Assembly: GCF_001661265.1 (NCBI RefSeq) | Contig: NW_017567001.1 | Span: 186,001 to 250,000 of the forward strand | Origin: Saitoella complicata NRRL Y-17804 | Lineage: Eukaryota > Ascomycota > Saitoellomycetes > Saitoellales > Saitoellaceae | Direction of reading: 5' to 3' | DNA length: 64,000 bases | Shown here: positions 52,911-63,760 of the stretch, piece by piece | Layout: the number at the start of each line of letters is the position of its first letter | How positions within the stretch are numbered: the stretch's first letter is position 1 | Notes under the pieces: model-generated | Told to the model about the DNA's origin: nothing | Database searches by the model: none | What the model saw: the letters and a program-made list of their open reading frames with translations, nothing else | Program-made: the position numbers and the translations under genes

Positions 52911-55832
52911 ATGTTCGCCAACTTCTCCGGCGACGCCCGTCGTCCACGCAACGTGAACCTCGGTGGCAAGAAGAAGGAAGTTAACCGGGAAGCACTACTC
53001 AAGAAAGCTCAGGAAGAGCGTCGGCTACGAGAAGAGGAAAGGAGACGTAATGCGGCCGCTAGTAAGATTCAGGGATTCCTGAGGCGGCGGAGGGAGGTGC
53101 TGAAGATGAAGGAGGAGGAGAGAAGGGAGTGGGATCGGAGAATAGAGGAGTGGGCTCATGGGCAGGGCATGGTTAAGGTATCTGAGGAGAACTGGGGGAG
53201 GTTGTTGGAGGCCGTGGCTGATTTGTCCCTTTTCCACGATGTGAAGCAAGATGCTCCACGGGTCCTCTGGCTGCTAGAGAACCTGCTACAATTCGACATA
53301 AAGTCATGTTCGGGTCCGCGGCTTTCGCGAGCATGCCTCATTCTTGCTGTTTTCGGACAGATTCTGTTATCGTTCTTACGTCAGCCATTTGATGGTCGGC
53401 AACCTGAGTTGCTGAGGTTTTTGTCACGTCTTTCAATGGCATCCTGTGAGAAGCTCGTACCCAAGGGTTACTACCGTGAATTGGCAGCTTATTTCGTTAC
53501 GTCTCCTCAGTACAGTGTGGATGCACTGACGGCTATTTTGGCTCCCTTACAGATTACTGACGTTGACACGATGGGTCGTTTTGTGTGGCAGTTCCTTTCA
53601 GTTCCTCATCTGCAACGGCATATGGGAGAACAAGGATACGCACAGCTCATATCCAATCTCACGCCGTTTTTGGTCGGACTTCTCATCGGTGCACAGGTTG
53701 TTTCAGTAGCAGGGTTTGTTGGCTCGTCGGGTGAGGAGTGGGTTTTGGCGTATCTCATCGATATCGAGAGGAGCGCTAAAGCTTCGGAGAGGTTTTCTGA
53801 TTTCTCGATGGCGCAATATATTAAAGCCATCTCAGTGCTCCTTCGACGACTTCCATCGTCAGTGTTCAAGGCGGCGAACACGGATGTCGCACCACCCTTC
53901 GTCACGGACGCTATCGAGCATTTATCGAGTAAACAGCACATCCAGGCACTTCTCGCACATGTCTCACCGGATACTACAGCTGACCTTTCCGGATACTTTA
54001 TCAGCTTAATGAAGTTCTGGCCGAGTAAAGAGCAAGAGGTATTGATGCAGCTCTCTATCGCCTCAACGTCCGAGACGGGTCCGAGTTTGGTGCGGACGCT
54101 GTGGGAAGACAACATGAGGAAGAGTGGGATTTACTCGTGTTCGACGAGTGAGTGTAGCGCACGGGATATCATGGCTGCGGGGGATGATGGAGAGTGGGAC
54201 GTTCTCGTATTGTTCTTGGAGGTGTATTCGAGGGTCTTGTTGACGATGGTCGACGACGAATTCCTGTCAACACGAAACCCAATCTCCCTCGCCTTCATCA
54301 AAGAAATGGTCCTAATCCTCAAAAACATCGCGTTCGCGATGTATTGGTACGAGATGCCCGACACCATTCTCGGAAGTGCCGGATGGACGTGGGAAGAGGT
54401 CAGGGGATTGGTGACGAAGATGTTGCAGCAGCTCCATGCACGGGATGCGAGGAGAAGGTTTTTGGTGGATGGAGCGTGGTTGATGACGGAGAGGGTTGAT
54501 ATGGGAGGGTTTATCAAGGCTGTTGTTGAGGAGGATGAGTTGACTTCGTCGCAAGAAAACTCAGATGACGAGGATGATGAGGAGGGTGAGAGGAAGAGGA
54601 CGAGGCCACGGCAGACGTTCATGACCCCACGTCTGAATATTCTGAGGCATTGTCCTTTCTTCATTCCGTTCGATGTAAGAGTGCAAATCTTTCGGGAGTT
54701 TGTGTACTTGGATCGGAAGAAGGTCGGGTTGCTCGATAACTACTTTCATCCGCATCGCCAGAGAGCCGATATCCGTCGTGACCGAGTATTCGAGGACGCT
54801 TTTAACCAGATCGGGAGTATGGGGCCTCGGTTGAAGGGTCCGTTGAGTGTCACGTTCTTCGATTCGTATGGGATGGCCGAGGCTGGGATTGATGGGGGTG
54901 GTGTGACGAAGGAGTTCTTGACTGCTGTTTGTCGACAGGCGTTTGACGCGAACTACGGGCTCTTCAAGGAGACGAAGGAGAACCTTTTATACCCAAATCC
55001 GCATGCGTTTTCGAGAGAGAAGACGCAGTTGGCGTATTATGAGTTCCTGGGGAAGATCATCGGGAAGTGTCTCTATGAAGGGATTTTAGTCGATGTTGCG
55101 TTTGCGCCCTTCTTTTTGCTGAAGTTGGTTGGGCGGTCGAGTTATCTGGATGATTTGCCTGGGCTGGATCCGGAGCTTTATCAGGGACTCGTGTTTTTGA
55201 AGCAGTATACGGGTGATGTGGAAAGTGATTTGGCCCTCAACTTCACGGTGACGAATAACGATATGGGAGCAGCGAAGCAGGTTGAGCTGTTACCTGGAGG
55301 AGCCGATATTGCTGTTACGAGGGCGAATAGGTTGCAGTATATCTATCTGGTGTCGAACTACAGGCTCAATACGCAGCTTGCGCATCAGAGCAGGGCGTTC
55401 GTGAGGGGGTTGAGTGAGATGGTGGATAAGAAGTGGTTGGCGATGTTTGATCAAGCTGAGCTTCAGACGTTGATTGGAGGTGCGCCAGTTCCGATCAACG
55501 TTGCGGATTTGAAGCGGAATACGGATTATGGAGGATATCTCGAAAAGGATGACACGATCAAGTACTTCTGGGAAGTCATGGAGGAGTTCGCTGACTGTGA
55601 TCGTCGGGAGTTGGTCAAGTTCGTCACGTCTGTTGCGAGGCCACCGTTGCTCGGATTCAAAGAGCTTAACCCGAAGTTCGGGATCAGGGATGCAGGTGGG
55701 GATGAAAGTCGGTTGCCTACGGCGAGTACGTGTGTTAATTTGCTGAAGCTGCCGAGGTATAGGAGTAAGCAGGTCTTGAAGGAGAAGATGCTTTATGCGA
55801 TCAGGAGTGGGGCTGGGTTTGATTTGTCCTAA
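52911..55832 (+). CDS. HUL5: HECT E3/E4 ubiquitin ligase HUL5 (UBE3C type)
   Basis: Single exon of 973 codons from the ATG at 52911 (MFANFSGDARRPRNVNLGG), which matches the conserved family start; in-frame sequence further upstream has no ATG. An IQ-like basic helix, ASKIQGFLRRRREV, lies at about 50-65, a feature shared with UBE3B/UBE3C. The HECT domain fills the last ~350 residues, with GMAEAGIDGGGVTKEFL and FGIRDAGGDESRLPTASTC, where Cys941 is the catalytic thioester cysteine, 33 residues from the end. HUL5 extends ubiquitin chains on proteasome-bound and misfolded cytosolic proteins. It diverges from TFB1 with 223 bp between starts. Confidence 0.95.
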   Translation: MFANFSGDARRPRNVNLGGKKKEVNREALLKKAQEERRLREEERRRNAAASKIQGFLRRRREVLKMKEEERREWDRRIEEWAHGQGMVKVSEENWGRLLEAVADLSLFHDVKQDAPRVLWLLENLLQFDIKSCSGPRLSRACLILAVFGQILLSFLRQPFDGRQPELLRFLSRLSMASCEKLVPKGYYRELAAYFVTSPQYSVDALTAILAPLQITDVDTMGRFVWQFLSVPHLQRHMGEQGYAQLISNLTPFLVGLLIGAQVVSVAGFVGSSGEEWVLAYLIDIERSAKASERFSDFSMAQYIKAISVLLRRLPSSVFKAANTDVAPPFVTDAIEHLSSKQHIQALLAHVSPDTTADLSGYFISLMKFWPSKEQEVLMQLSIASTSETGPSLVRTLWEDNMRKSGIYSCSTSECSARDIMAAGDDGEWDVLVLFLEVYSRVLLTMVDDEFLSTRNPISLAFIKEMVLILKNIAFAMYWYEMPDTILGSAGWTWEEVRGLVTKMLQQLHARDARRRFLVDGAWLMTERVDMGGFIKAVVEEDELTSSQENSDDEDDEEGERKRTRPRQTFMTPRLNILRHCPFFIPFDVRVQIFREFVYLDRKKVGLLDNYFHPHRQRADIRRDRVFEDAFNQIGSMGPRLKGPLSVTFFDSYGMAEAGIDGGGVTKEFLTAVCRQAFDANYGLFKETKENLLYPNPHAFSREKTQLAYYEFLGKIIGKCLYEGILVDVAFAPFFLLKLVGRSSYLDDLPGLDPELYQGLVFLKQYTGDVESDLALNFTVTNNDMGAAKQVELLPGGADIAVTRANRLQYIYLVSNYRLNTQLAHQSRAFVRGLSEMVDKKWLAMFDQAELQTLIGGAPVPINVADLKRNTDYGGYLEKDDTIKYFWEVMEEFADCDRRELVKFVTSVARPPLLGFKELNPKFGIRDAGGDESRLPTASTCVNLLKLPRYRSKQVLKEKMLYAIRSGAGFDLS

Positions 55833-56947
55833 GCAGGTGGGATGGAGGATAGCTAGGGATATTGTTTCTCAGAGCGTGGTTCTTGGGCCTTGGCGTTCAT
55901 ATGATTTACTGTAGGTTTTTAGAGTTTATACACAAACAGATGTATACTTTCCACTCGAGGGCACCTTCAGTCGATCTCGCGATACCCGTCGTTTGTACGC
56001 ATGAAGGCGGCCCTGGGCTCTCCGCCAACTCAAAATTCTGGTGCCGCGCTAAAATGGACCTCGTGCTGCTCACTTCAGCCAAGATCTGACTCTGAGAAAA
56101 TCCTTCCGATCCAGAAAACAACATCGTCAACCTTGAATCCACAGGCTCCGCTATTCACCAGCCTACGTCTGCTCCATCCCGGCCTTCTTCGCTTCACCGT
56201 CCAGCAGCATAGTCGCCGTCTCCGTCCTCCCAGCGCTTTTGACTTATCGCTCACGAGGATCGTCACAACAACTTGATCAACAAGTTCCAACGACCGATCA
56301 CATCCGTCTACTCGTCAAAGCGTAAGTCGCTACCGCGACGGCCTCACAAGGAAGGGAGGTGCAGGCTACACTGCCATAATATCGCAATGCTCATTTGAGA
56401 GGTAACGTGCTCTGAACATAACTGCTCAGAAATGATACCGCCTCCGTTTCCTTCTTAATCGAAGGCGAGGCTTCTGTACACTGCGGGCGCCCGGGCATGT
56501 CTGTCGTTGTCTTCTGCTTTGGCGGTTGACGAGGAATGTGTCCGGTGCTGAGAAGCGAGTGGTCTGGATGTATGCTAGACCGTTCGGCGCGTCACTTTCG
56601 CGAGAAAGAGATGCGTACCGCCTGAACTTGATCATGTTAGCACATGCGTAAAAGGAAGTGTCTTGTATCATCCTCTGGGAGCTGTCCCCCTCATGCCCAC
56701 TCTGCCATTATCAACAGAGTGGGTCTGATTAGCTCTTGTGGACTTACTGATCGCCGCTCGTGTTATAGATTCACACATTTGACGCCAGTCGGGATTTTTT
56801 GGGTAATCGATTGAGTACTTCGACCGTTCAACATACGCGACGTTCTCTCTTACCTGAATAAACCTGCTTCATTTGCTTCACCGGCGAGCAGATTTTGAAT
56901 CGATCGAATCGAGTTTTGCGACTCACGGTCTTTAACGGACAACGAAA
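55833..56947. other. Long intergenic region upstream of the Zn2Cys6 factor
   Basis: This 1.1-kb stretch is the longest gene-free interval in the window. Open frames are short and unlike known proteins. A GTAAGT at 56322 could open a 5'-leader intron of the downstream regulator, but no unique acceptor can be chosen. No RNA gene is supported. Confidence 0.5.
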
Positions 56948-59900
56948 ATGGATCAACAACAACAAGAAACACAACAAGAACAACAGATTACGATGGGGCA
57001 GCGATCATCCCCCGTACAGTCGACTCAGACGCAACCTGAGCAACAACAACAACAACAACAACAACAGCAGCCGCAACAGCAGCAGCAAGACACAGTCATG
57101 GGCAACACTGAGCCCAGTCCTGTTGGATCCGACGTGCCCCATCCTACAGAAGGAACCTCACCGAATTCTACATCTCCTACAAAGGTCCCGACGAAACCTC
57201 ACGGAAACTCTGAAAAACCTGGAGTGAACCGTGTCCGCCTGACGCAAGCTTGCAACACCTGTCGCGACCGCAAAATCAAATGCAGTGGTGACGAGCCTTG
57301 TCGACATTGCTTGAAGGTCGGGACTGAGTGTGTTTATGAGAAGGTGAGAGGCAAGAGAGGTCCGAAGAAGGGAAGTCTCGTCGGGAGGGTGCGCAATAAG
57401 GACAAGACCAGTCCAGGAGCAACAGCAGTGCCTGGAAGTGGAAGCGATACTGGACAGAACCACAAACAAAATCGAAACTCGACTTCGGCTCCGAGGAGTG
57501 ATAGTGCGAGTATGAGGAGTGCAAGTGATCAAGAAACTAGCCCGGTCTCTGCGCAAAGCACGTTGGCGCATGCGCATGAAGTTCCGCCTGTGCGTGGACA
57601 TAATCGTTCGCATTCGATATCTGCATCGGCACAGCAGCAAGCGCCTCCCCCTATGCAGACGCCAAACTCACAGAAACCGAAGGTGTCTGGGAAGGTCAAC
57701 TTGCCGGTCATGGATATTCCCAAGGCCGCAGTGTTGCACTTGATCGGGCTCTTCTTCACACATGTCAACAATCACCAGTACGAGCTTCTGCACAAGGAGT
57801 GGTTCCTTGAGGAACTGAGAAAGGAGCGCGTTTCCGCTGGGTTGTTGTATGCAATGTGCGCCGTCGCCGCCAAGTACTCTCGTCACCCAAGTTTGAAGGC
57901 TGATCCGCTTTATATTGCTGGTGAGCGTTTCGCGACGCTCGCGAGGACGTTTTTGAGACAGCATGTAGATGGTGGTGCGATGCAGCCGCGCTTGAGTACG
58001 GTTCAGACGCTGACGATCTTGGCGGTGTATGAGTACGACAATGCGCGTGGTGCGAAGGCTTGGATGGATATCGGCAATGCGATCCGAATTGCGCAGATTC
58101 TGGGGTATGATAGGTTACATGAACCTGTTGCTGGCGCGGGCTCGAGTAAGAGCTTTACGTTTAGAGAGGTAAGGAGGAGGACGTTGTGGACGCTTTACAT
58201 CATGGAGAGGCTGCATATCACTGGATCGCCTAGTCTGCTGCCTGTCTTGGGTGTTGCAGGCGAGGATTTGACGATTCAGTTACCAGTCAAATCTGAGTTG
58301 GCGTTGAGCGAAAGCCCGAAGGAGACTGAGACGCTCTGTGGTGCGGCGATTGTTGGGGAGGAGGCGACGCTTGTGCCGAATATGGGTGCATTTGCGTATC
58401 TGGTCAAGATCTCGACGATTTGGGGTAAAGCTGTAAAGTATGTGCAGAAGCAGGGGCGTGGTTTGAGGGAGAGGGAGAGTTCACCTGAACTTGACTCGCC
58501 GGATCATTTGCCCATGTGGCATCCTCGGTCGTCGTTCACGACGCTTACTTTGGAGTTGCAGGCGTGGAGCGCGAATTTGCCGGAGCATCTTGCATTTTCG
58601 CCGAATACACTTGCTGCGCATATCGGGACTGGTGAGGCGGGGTTGTTTGTTCTCATGCATGTCATGTATCATCAGACGATCTGCTATTTGCACCGTACGA
58701 TGATGCCTTCGGCTAGTCCATCCGTCAAGTTGGCTGGTGTGCCGAAGCAGTTCCTGAGGGCGTCGAGGCAGAAGGCGACGTTGCATGCGAATGCTGTGTC
58801 GAGTGTTATGAACTCTGTTATGCAGCGTAAGGGGCTTATTGTTTTGAGTTCTTTTGCTGGGTACAGTATGTTCAACGCCTCGACAATCTTGATTCACAAT
58901 GCTACGTCGAGCATTCAGGAGACGGCAAACCTTGCTAAGGCGAATTTCCAGACGAACTTGAGGGTGATGACTGTTATGAAGGATTACTTCAAGCCTGTCG
59001 GGTCCCTTTGTGATTCGATTTCGTGGATGTATGAGGTGCAGACGAGTATGTTTGGATCGCATCACGTAGGTCAGAAGAGGAAGAGTATCGATGAGAACGA
59101 GCAACATTCGTCGGATGATCCCGACAGTCCCGTCACTGGTCATGCTCTTACTGCGGAGGCAGCTGCCGCGGCTAGTGCCAATGCTCAGCCGAACAAGTTC
59201 TTTGAGCGGTACTTCAGAAAGCAGGAGCCGATGTATGCGCCGTTGTCTATTGATGACGAGAGGGAGGATGATGACATCCAGATTCATGGACATGATTCGA
59301 ACAATTTCCCGAGTGCTCGGCCTTCGATCTCGGCATTACCTCCCCATATGTCGAGCTTCCCTCCTTCGAGGTCAGAGTTCGATGTGCTCAATCCTTACCT
59401 TCAGGATATGATGCACGTTAACCGTGAGCTCGAGGAGCTGGGACGCTCGCCATCGGTGATCAACCACTCTGGTATGGCTACGCCGCAATTTGATCCGATG
59501 GGATTCCAGTCACCGACTGGTATGGGTCCGCTGTCTGGTACCTTCCCTCATCAACCGGCGGATCCGTCGTACTTCTCGGCACAGCCGCAGGCGTCGTTCC
59601 ATGGTGACAACCAGTTTGCACCGTCCTTCGCTACGACGCCACAGGTACCGCAGTTCCAGGGTAATCAGCCTGCGCTGACGCCAATGCCTGATGTGAACTT
59701 CGGTATGCAGCATCAGCAGCCCACGCCGTTTGACGTAACTGGTGGGTTTACGACTGCTCCTGTTTCGCCGACGACGGCTGCTGCTCAGGCAGGGCATCTA
59801 TACGGATCGCTTGATGATTCTATGAGGACCGGTATGATGGGACTCGCTGGGTCTGAAGAGCCTGTGAGGTCCTTCCAGCAGGAGTACGAGGATCACTCAT

Positions 59901-59962
59901 ATCTTGGGACAATGGCGCCCACTGATTTTGCTTCTCTATCGTATGTTTACGCGAAGCATTAG
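56948..59962 (+). CDS. Zn(II)2Cys6 transcription factor with fungal_trans domain
   Basis: Single exon of 1004 codons. The N-terminal 50 residues are Gln-rich with an uninterrupted Q run. The binuclear zinc cluster is complete with Cys102, 105, 112, 118, 121 and 128 (spacing CX2CX6CX5CX2CX6C), followed by a basic linker KVRGKRGPKKGS. The fungal-specific regulatory region covers about 240-560, with SAGLLYAMCAVAAKYSRHP, WMDIGNAIRIAQILGYDRLH and RRRTLWTLYIMERLH. The last 300 residues are Ser/Pro/Gln/Met-rich and could activate transcription. The type of domain points to a regulator of carbon metabolism or stress, but the target pathway cannot be named, and the neighbours are housekeeping genes. 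Confidence 0.93.
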   Translation: MDQQQQETQQEQQITMGQRSSPVQSTQTQPEQQQQQQQQQQPQQQQQDTVMGNTEPSPVGSDVPHPTEGTSPNSTSPTKVPTKPHGNSEKPGVNRVRLTQACNTCRDRKIKCSGDEPCRHCLKVGTECVYEKVRGKRGPKKGSLVGRVRNKDKTSPGATAVPGSGSDTGQNHKQNRNSTSAPRSDSASMRSASDQETSPVSAQSTLAHAHEVPPVRGHNRSHSISASAQQQAPPPMQTPNSQKPKVSGKVNLPVMDIPKAAVLHLIGLFFTHVNNHQYELLHKEWFLEELRKERVSAGLLYAMCAVAAKYSRHPSLKADPLYIAGERFATLARTFLRQHVDGGAMQPRLSTVQTLTILAVYEYDNARGAKAWMDIGNAIRIAQILGYDRLHEPVAGAGSSKSFTFREVRRRTLWTLYIMERLHITGSPSLLPVLGVAGEDLTIQLPVKSELALSESPKETETLCGAAIVGEEATLVPNMGAFAYLVKISTIWGKAVKYVQKQGRGLRERESSPELDSPDHLPMWHPRSSFTTLTLELQAWSANLPEHLAFSPNTLAAHIGTGEAGLFVLMHVMYHQTICYLHRTMMPSASPSVKLAGVPKQFLRASRQKATLHANAVSSVMNSVMQRKGLIVLSSFAGYSMFNASTILIHNATSSIQETANLAKANFQTNLRVMTVMKDYFKPVGSLCDSISWMYEVQTSMFGSHHVGQKRKSIDENEQHSSDDPDSPVTGHALTAEAAAAASANAQPNKFFERYFRKQEPMYAPLSIDDEREDDDIQIHGHDSNNFPSARPSISALPPHMSSFPPSRSEFDVLNPYLQDMMHVNRELEELGRSPSVINHSGMATPQFDPMGFQSPTGMGPLSGTFPHQPADPSYFSAQPQASFHGDNQFAPSFATTPQVPQFQGNQPALTPMPDVNFGMQHQQPTPFDVTGGFTTAPVSPTTAAAQAGHLYGSLDDSMRTGMMGLAGSEEPVRSFQQEYEDHSYLGTMAPTDFASLSYVYAKH

Positions 59963-60349
59963 AGCGAAGTGACAATTATGCATTACAGAGTAAAAGGGAG
60001 AGGGAAGTCTGGTTTCAACAATCCAGACTTTAGGAGGCGGGGATATTGGGGCTTTTTGGTACTGTTATTGGCGCATGGGATTGTTGATAAGTTCAACCTT
60101 GGATTTTTGGGATGGCGTTTTTGGGTGTTTTGAGGTACCAATCCAGCTGTATCTTAGCTACGGCGAGTCCCGTTGATGGTCGAAACCTCCGTATTGAATT
60201 CATTGCTATAATTGCTCTTACACATGTCATTCTCCACTTCAGCGTGATGAACCGTTCACGAACGCACACCCCCTTAATCGTATATCTAAGTTCATTCCGA
60301 TGCCCAGGCCACCTTCTATATCAATATCGGACCCTCCAGACTGAATTGT
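59963..60349. other. Intergenic region between converging genes
   Basis: These are the 3' flanks of the Zn2Cys6 gene and SSL1. No gene is seen. Confidence 0.5.
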
Positions 60350-61754
60350 CTAATCAATCTGCATCGCATCTCCATTCGTAGTCGCGCCGTTTTCGGGCTC
60401 TGCCGCCAGCAGCTTCTGCTTCCTCGCTGGACTCGAACTCTCACACCCCGGACAATTATGTAAATGTTCATGAGCAAATACATCACAATCAACACAAAAA
60501 TGGTTCCCACACTGCGGACACGCAAACCTCCCGGACGAGCCCCGACCCTTCTCCTTCCCACTTGTTATTGGAGTTGTCAGAAACGGCGCAAGACATGCGA
60601 AGCAACTTGTCGATTTCGACGCTTTATCCCATGGTACCTCATCCCAATTCCGTAGGGGAAAGAGGTGGTGGTAGGATCGTGCGAGATGTGTTGAGAGAAC
60701 AAGGGTTAGGCCACAAGTTGGGCACTCCATGGGTAGAGAGCAGACTTTTGAAGAGCAGCGGGGGCAGGAGTAGCCTGTTCGTAGGGGTATGGAGTGACAC
60801 GCGCACAGCGACGGCACTGACTCTATTGCTCGGGAGGGGAAGCCCATTGTGATGAGTGTTGAGGCGGCTTTTTTGGTTGTTTGGGTTGGTGGGGTGGTTG
60901 CTTCAAAGAGGAGGTCTCGGAAGTGGTGTTCGTTGAGGATCACACCGTAAGCGCTGTTGCTGCCTCCGTTTGTCGCTCGACAGAGTTCGGCGCAGACGGC
61001 GACTTGTGCGGCGAGTCCAACTATTCGTACCCGTATCTTATCCTGTACCAGATTCCGAATCGTCTTGTGGATATCTCCTGGGTCTGATGACAGGAGCGCT
61101 CCAAACACTATCAACACTTCCCTTGTACCGTGTGTAGGGACATGCTGCAGCGATGCCCTGCACATCTCCAGTGCATTCTGCAATGACGGATCCCCACTCG
61201 GCTCCTGTTTCCTCAACGCCTGCAAAGCAGCAATATGGTCCTGCGGATTCCCATGAACCTCACTAATCCTCACTGCAACTCCATTCCGCATTCCGATGAT
61301 ACCGAGCTGCGAGATAGGGTTTTGTTCGAAGTATTCGGTGATGAAGTCGCAAGCGTAGGTTATTGTTAGTTCTTGCCGGTTTGGGCGGAGGTCTTTCTCG
61401 GCCATGGCGGAGGAGAAGTCGAGGACGAGGATTAGGTGACGGATGATACCGCGTTGTATTGGGGTTGTGTCTTTCAAAAGTCTGTTCGTAAATTGTCAGC
61501 ATCTCTGTACAGTGACACAGGTGTGGTATTGCGAACCTTTTCCGCTTCCCTGCTTCGATAATGCCTGCGACGACGCCTGCCAGACTCCCCGCGGCGTCTT
61601 CTTGTACGACATCCCATGACCGCTGGTACTGTTCTTCCCAAGCGTAGCCTGGGGCTGCGGCGCTCTTCTTTCCTCTCGAGTCATTGCCTAGATCGAGGAT
61701 ATCTTCATCATCTTCTGCTGCTGAATCGCCAAAGTTATATTCATCGTCTGACAT
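60350..61754 (-). CDS. SSL1: TFIIH core subunit SSL1 (p44)
   Basis: Two exons (61754-61537, 61481-60350) give 449 residues; the 55-nt intron has donor GTTCGC and branch GCTGAC, and the junction restores GKRKRLLKDTTPIQRG. Exon 1 is acidic at its start (MSDDEYNFGDSAAEDDEDI) with conserved WEEQYQRSWDVVQEDAAGSL. The vWA-like Ssl1 domain lies at about 85-265 (RHLILVLDFSSAMAEKDLRPNR, LGIIGMRNGVAVRISEVHG). A C4 zinc finger (SCPRCSSKVCSLPMECPTC) and a C-terminal RING-like C4C4 finger (CFACLAPF, CPQCGNHFCVDCD, CPGC) follow. SSL1 activates the Rad3/XPD helicase in TFIIH. It lies 7.7 kb from TFB1, another TFIIH subunit. Confidence 0.95.
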
Positions 61755-61976
61755 TCTCAGTTGCGATGTCGTTCGGGAAGTGCTTGCTCGCACGTACAAC
61801 TCCAAAGTACGTCAGGCATGCACAAACCGACAGTAGACTGGGACTGTTGCGTGCGACGTCGAATATGCGTTTAATTCGGGTTGGAAATGAAGCTCTTGAA
61901 CCATGAACAGCTCATAGGTGAAGCGAGCGGAAGGTATGGATCCCGAAACAAGGAAGTAGAAGCGCAAAAAATATGG

Positions 61977-62071
61977 TGACGAAGACGAGATTCGAACTCG
62001 CGCCCTTTCGGACCGCGGGATTACTTGTGGTAACCTTAACACGGCGCCTTAGACCGCTCGGCCACTTCGCC
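61977..62071 (-). tRNA. tRNA-Leu(AAG) with intron, copy 3
   Basis: Read on the minus strand from GGCGAAG at 62071 to the discriminator at 61977. The mature sequence and 15-nt intron (TTACCACAAGTAATC) are identical to copy 2. The anticodon AAG reads CUU and, after A34-to-inosine editing, CUC. Confidence 0.95.
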
Positions 62072-62165
62072 ATTGAATGATACGCTTCCCATTTGGACGA
62101 ATATGATTTCTTCTGACTCTGCGAATGGCATTCTCTTCTTCATGTTTCTAGGGGACATACGGTGT

Positions 62166-62832
62166 CTACGCCTCTGGCATGTCTTCAAATATCTGCTCCT
62201 TCTCAACCTCCTCGTACCATCCCTTCAACCCCGGCGCAATCTCCCTCCAATTGATCACATCAGCCCAACGTTTGTCGAGATACCAAAGTGCAGTTCCCAT
62301 ACTAATCTCGCCCAAGCCGATATCGCTTCCAGTCTTCAACCCAGCTGCCTTCTCGTTCAACACCTGAAGAGAACGCCTGATTTTATCCAGTTGTCCTTCA
62401 TACCATTCATTCCATCTCAGCTGCTCCGGACGGAGAAAGGTCTCGTAACGGGCAAGAAGTGCGGCGTCGAGGATTCCGTCCGCGAGTGATTCAAGCTGCA
62501 AGTCCCTAATTCTGTTTCTCGTGATTAGTCATACTCATTCAACAGAAGCTGCTTTCAATCGAGACATACGTAGGTCTCACACCTTTCCCCTTCTCCAGCA
62601 TCCACTGACCAATAACCCTCGAATCAAACACTGCCTCTCCATCCTCCGTCACCAACGTCGGAACCTTCGCCAATGGATTCGCCTTTGCGAGTTGCGGATC
62701 AGAGGCGGTGGGCATTGACATGACGTTGATGAGCTTGAGCTGGGAGAAGAAGGTGGGGCCGAGGGAGCGGGCGAGGCAGATGACCTTGCGGACGTAGGGG
62801 GAGTTGGGGTTGTAGAAGAGAGTGAGTGACAT
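62166..62832 (-). CDS. Glutathione S-transferase family protein
   Basis: Two exons (62832-62570, 62511-62166) give 202 residues; the donor GTATGT and acceptor AACAG restore GKGVRPTIRDLQLESLADG. The N-terminal thioredoxin-like domain starts MSLTLFYNPNSPYVRK and has NPLAKVPTLVTEDGEAVFDSR, the cis-proline and Glu/Asp-Ser glutathione-binding segment. The C-terminal helical domain includes LESLADGILDAALLARYE and GSDIGLGEISMGTALWYLD. The size fits bacterial-type and fungal single-domain GSTs of detoxification. Substrate cannot be assigned. The active-site residue is probably Ser11 in NPNSPYVRK. Confidence 0.92.
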
Positions 62833-63229
62833 CTTGGTTGGTATTGTAGGAGTGTTAGGTAGGGATCAGCTCCTTCTCGCTGTCGGTGTTACCGCGGCCG
62901 AGGTTATATACGGGGACAGGGTCTGCCGGATGCTTGCTTCCACCGGCGGGGCGCGGCATATGGCGGGTGTTGTCGGCAGTTTGGTCAACTCCAGTTAAGG
63001 ACGGTGGTCGATATTAGCAGTGTTATTCATGGAAAAGAGAAAGTGAGCGTGTTCTTGTTGTCACTCCCCCCCCCCCCCCCCCCCCGCCCCCGTGGGAATT
63101 CCATGCTCTCACGATTCTTGACGTCACGATTACAAGACAAGCACCAGGGTTCTCACAGCATCACGGCTTCGACTATTTAACCTCCGAATCCCCCATCTAC
63201 AAAAGTATACATTTACAACACCTAACATC
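62833..63229. other. Intergenic region with poly-C tract
   Basis: This is the divergent promoter of the GST gene and a small plus-strand gene. It contains a run of 20 C followed by G and 5 C (63066-63091). The rest shows no feature. Confidence 0.6.
63066..63091. repeat. Homopolymer tract, C20-G-C5
   Basis: Twenty consecutive C residues, one G, then five C. It lies 139 bp upstream of the plus-strand small gene and is a candidate for slippage, a G-quadruplex on the minus strand, or sequencing-length error. Confidence 0.95.
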
Positions 63230-63611
63230 ATGTCCGCAAACATCGGAGGCCACCTCGAGCAATTCGCCGTCAGCGGCACCACCGTCGGCGACTTCGACCC
63301 CATGACCCAACACACCCACCCCAACGTCGGTCTTGGTCCCGACTCTGCTTCTCTCTCGGGAGCCACGGGCGAGGTTGTTAGTGGGACTGGACATTCTTTG
63401 CCTGCGGAGATTGAGAAGAAGAATGCTGGTGTGTCTCATGGTGGACGTGAAGGCAAAGGGGGAAAGGGTGAGTATTCAGATGGGTGGCGGATGTACAGAA
63501 TATTGACAGGGTGATGCAGGATACCAGACTGTTCCGGGGGAAGAGGATGACAGGCAGAGGAAAATCGAGGTTGCTGATAACGACGACGAGGATGATGATG
63601 AGGAGGAGTAA
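63230..63611 (+). CDS. Small protein with acidic tail, function unknown
   Basis: Two exons (63230-63467, 63520-63611) give 109 residues; the 52-nt intron has donor GTGAGT and acceptor TGCAG. The protein is Gly/Ser/Thr-rich (MSANIGGHLEQFAVSG, GDFDPMTQHTHPNVGLGPD, SLSGATGEVVSGTGHSLP) with a short Lys/Gly segment and a fully acidic C-terminus (DNDDEDDDEEE). It is probably unstructured. The acidic tail recalls histone or ribosome chaperones, but no motif confirms that. It converges with TEN1, with 149 bp between stop codons. Confidence 0.65.
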
Positions 63612-63760
63612 GATGCGGGATACCTTGGTGGTATCGACACAGTGTACGATTACAGACGGAAGCTGAGAGGTTTGTACGATCATCAGAGAAGGAGTTATAT
63701 TTAATATGTACTGTCATGAATACAAATGCATTGCATCATCTACGGTACTGGCCCGCCCGC

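Noticed and set aside
58481-59293. 270-codon antisense frame in the Zn2Cys6 gene
   Set aside because: Arg/His/Leu-rich complement of the regulator's coding sequence with no homology.
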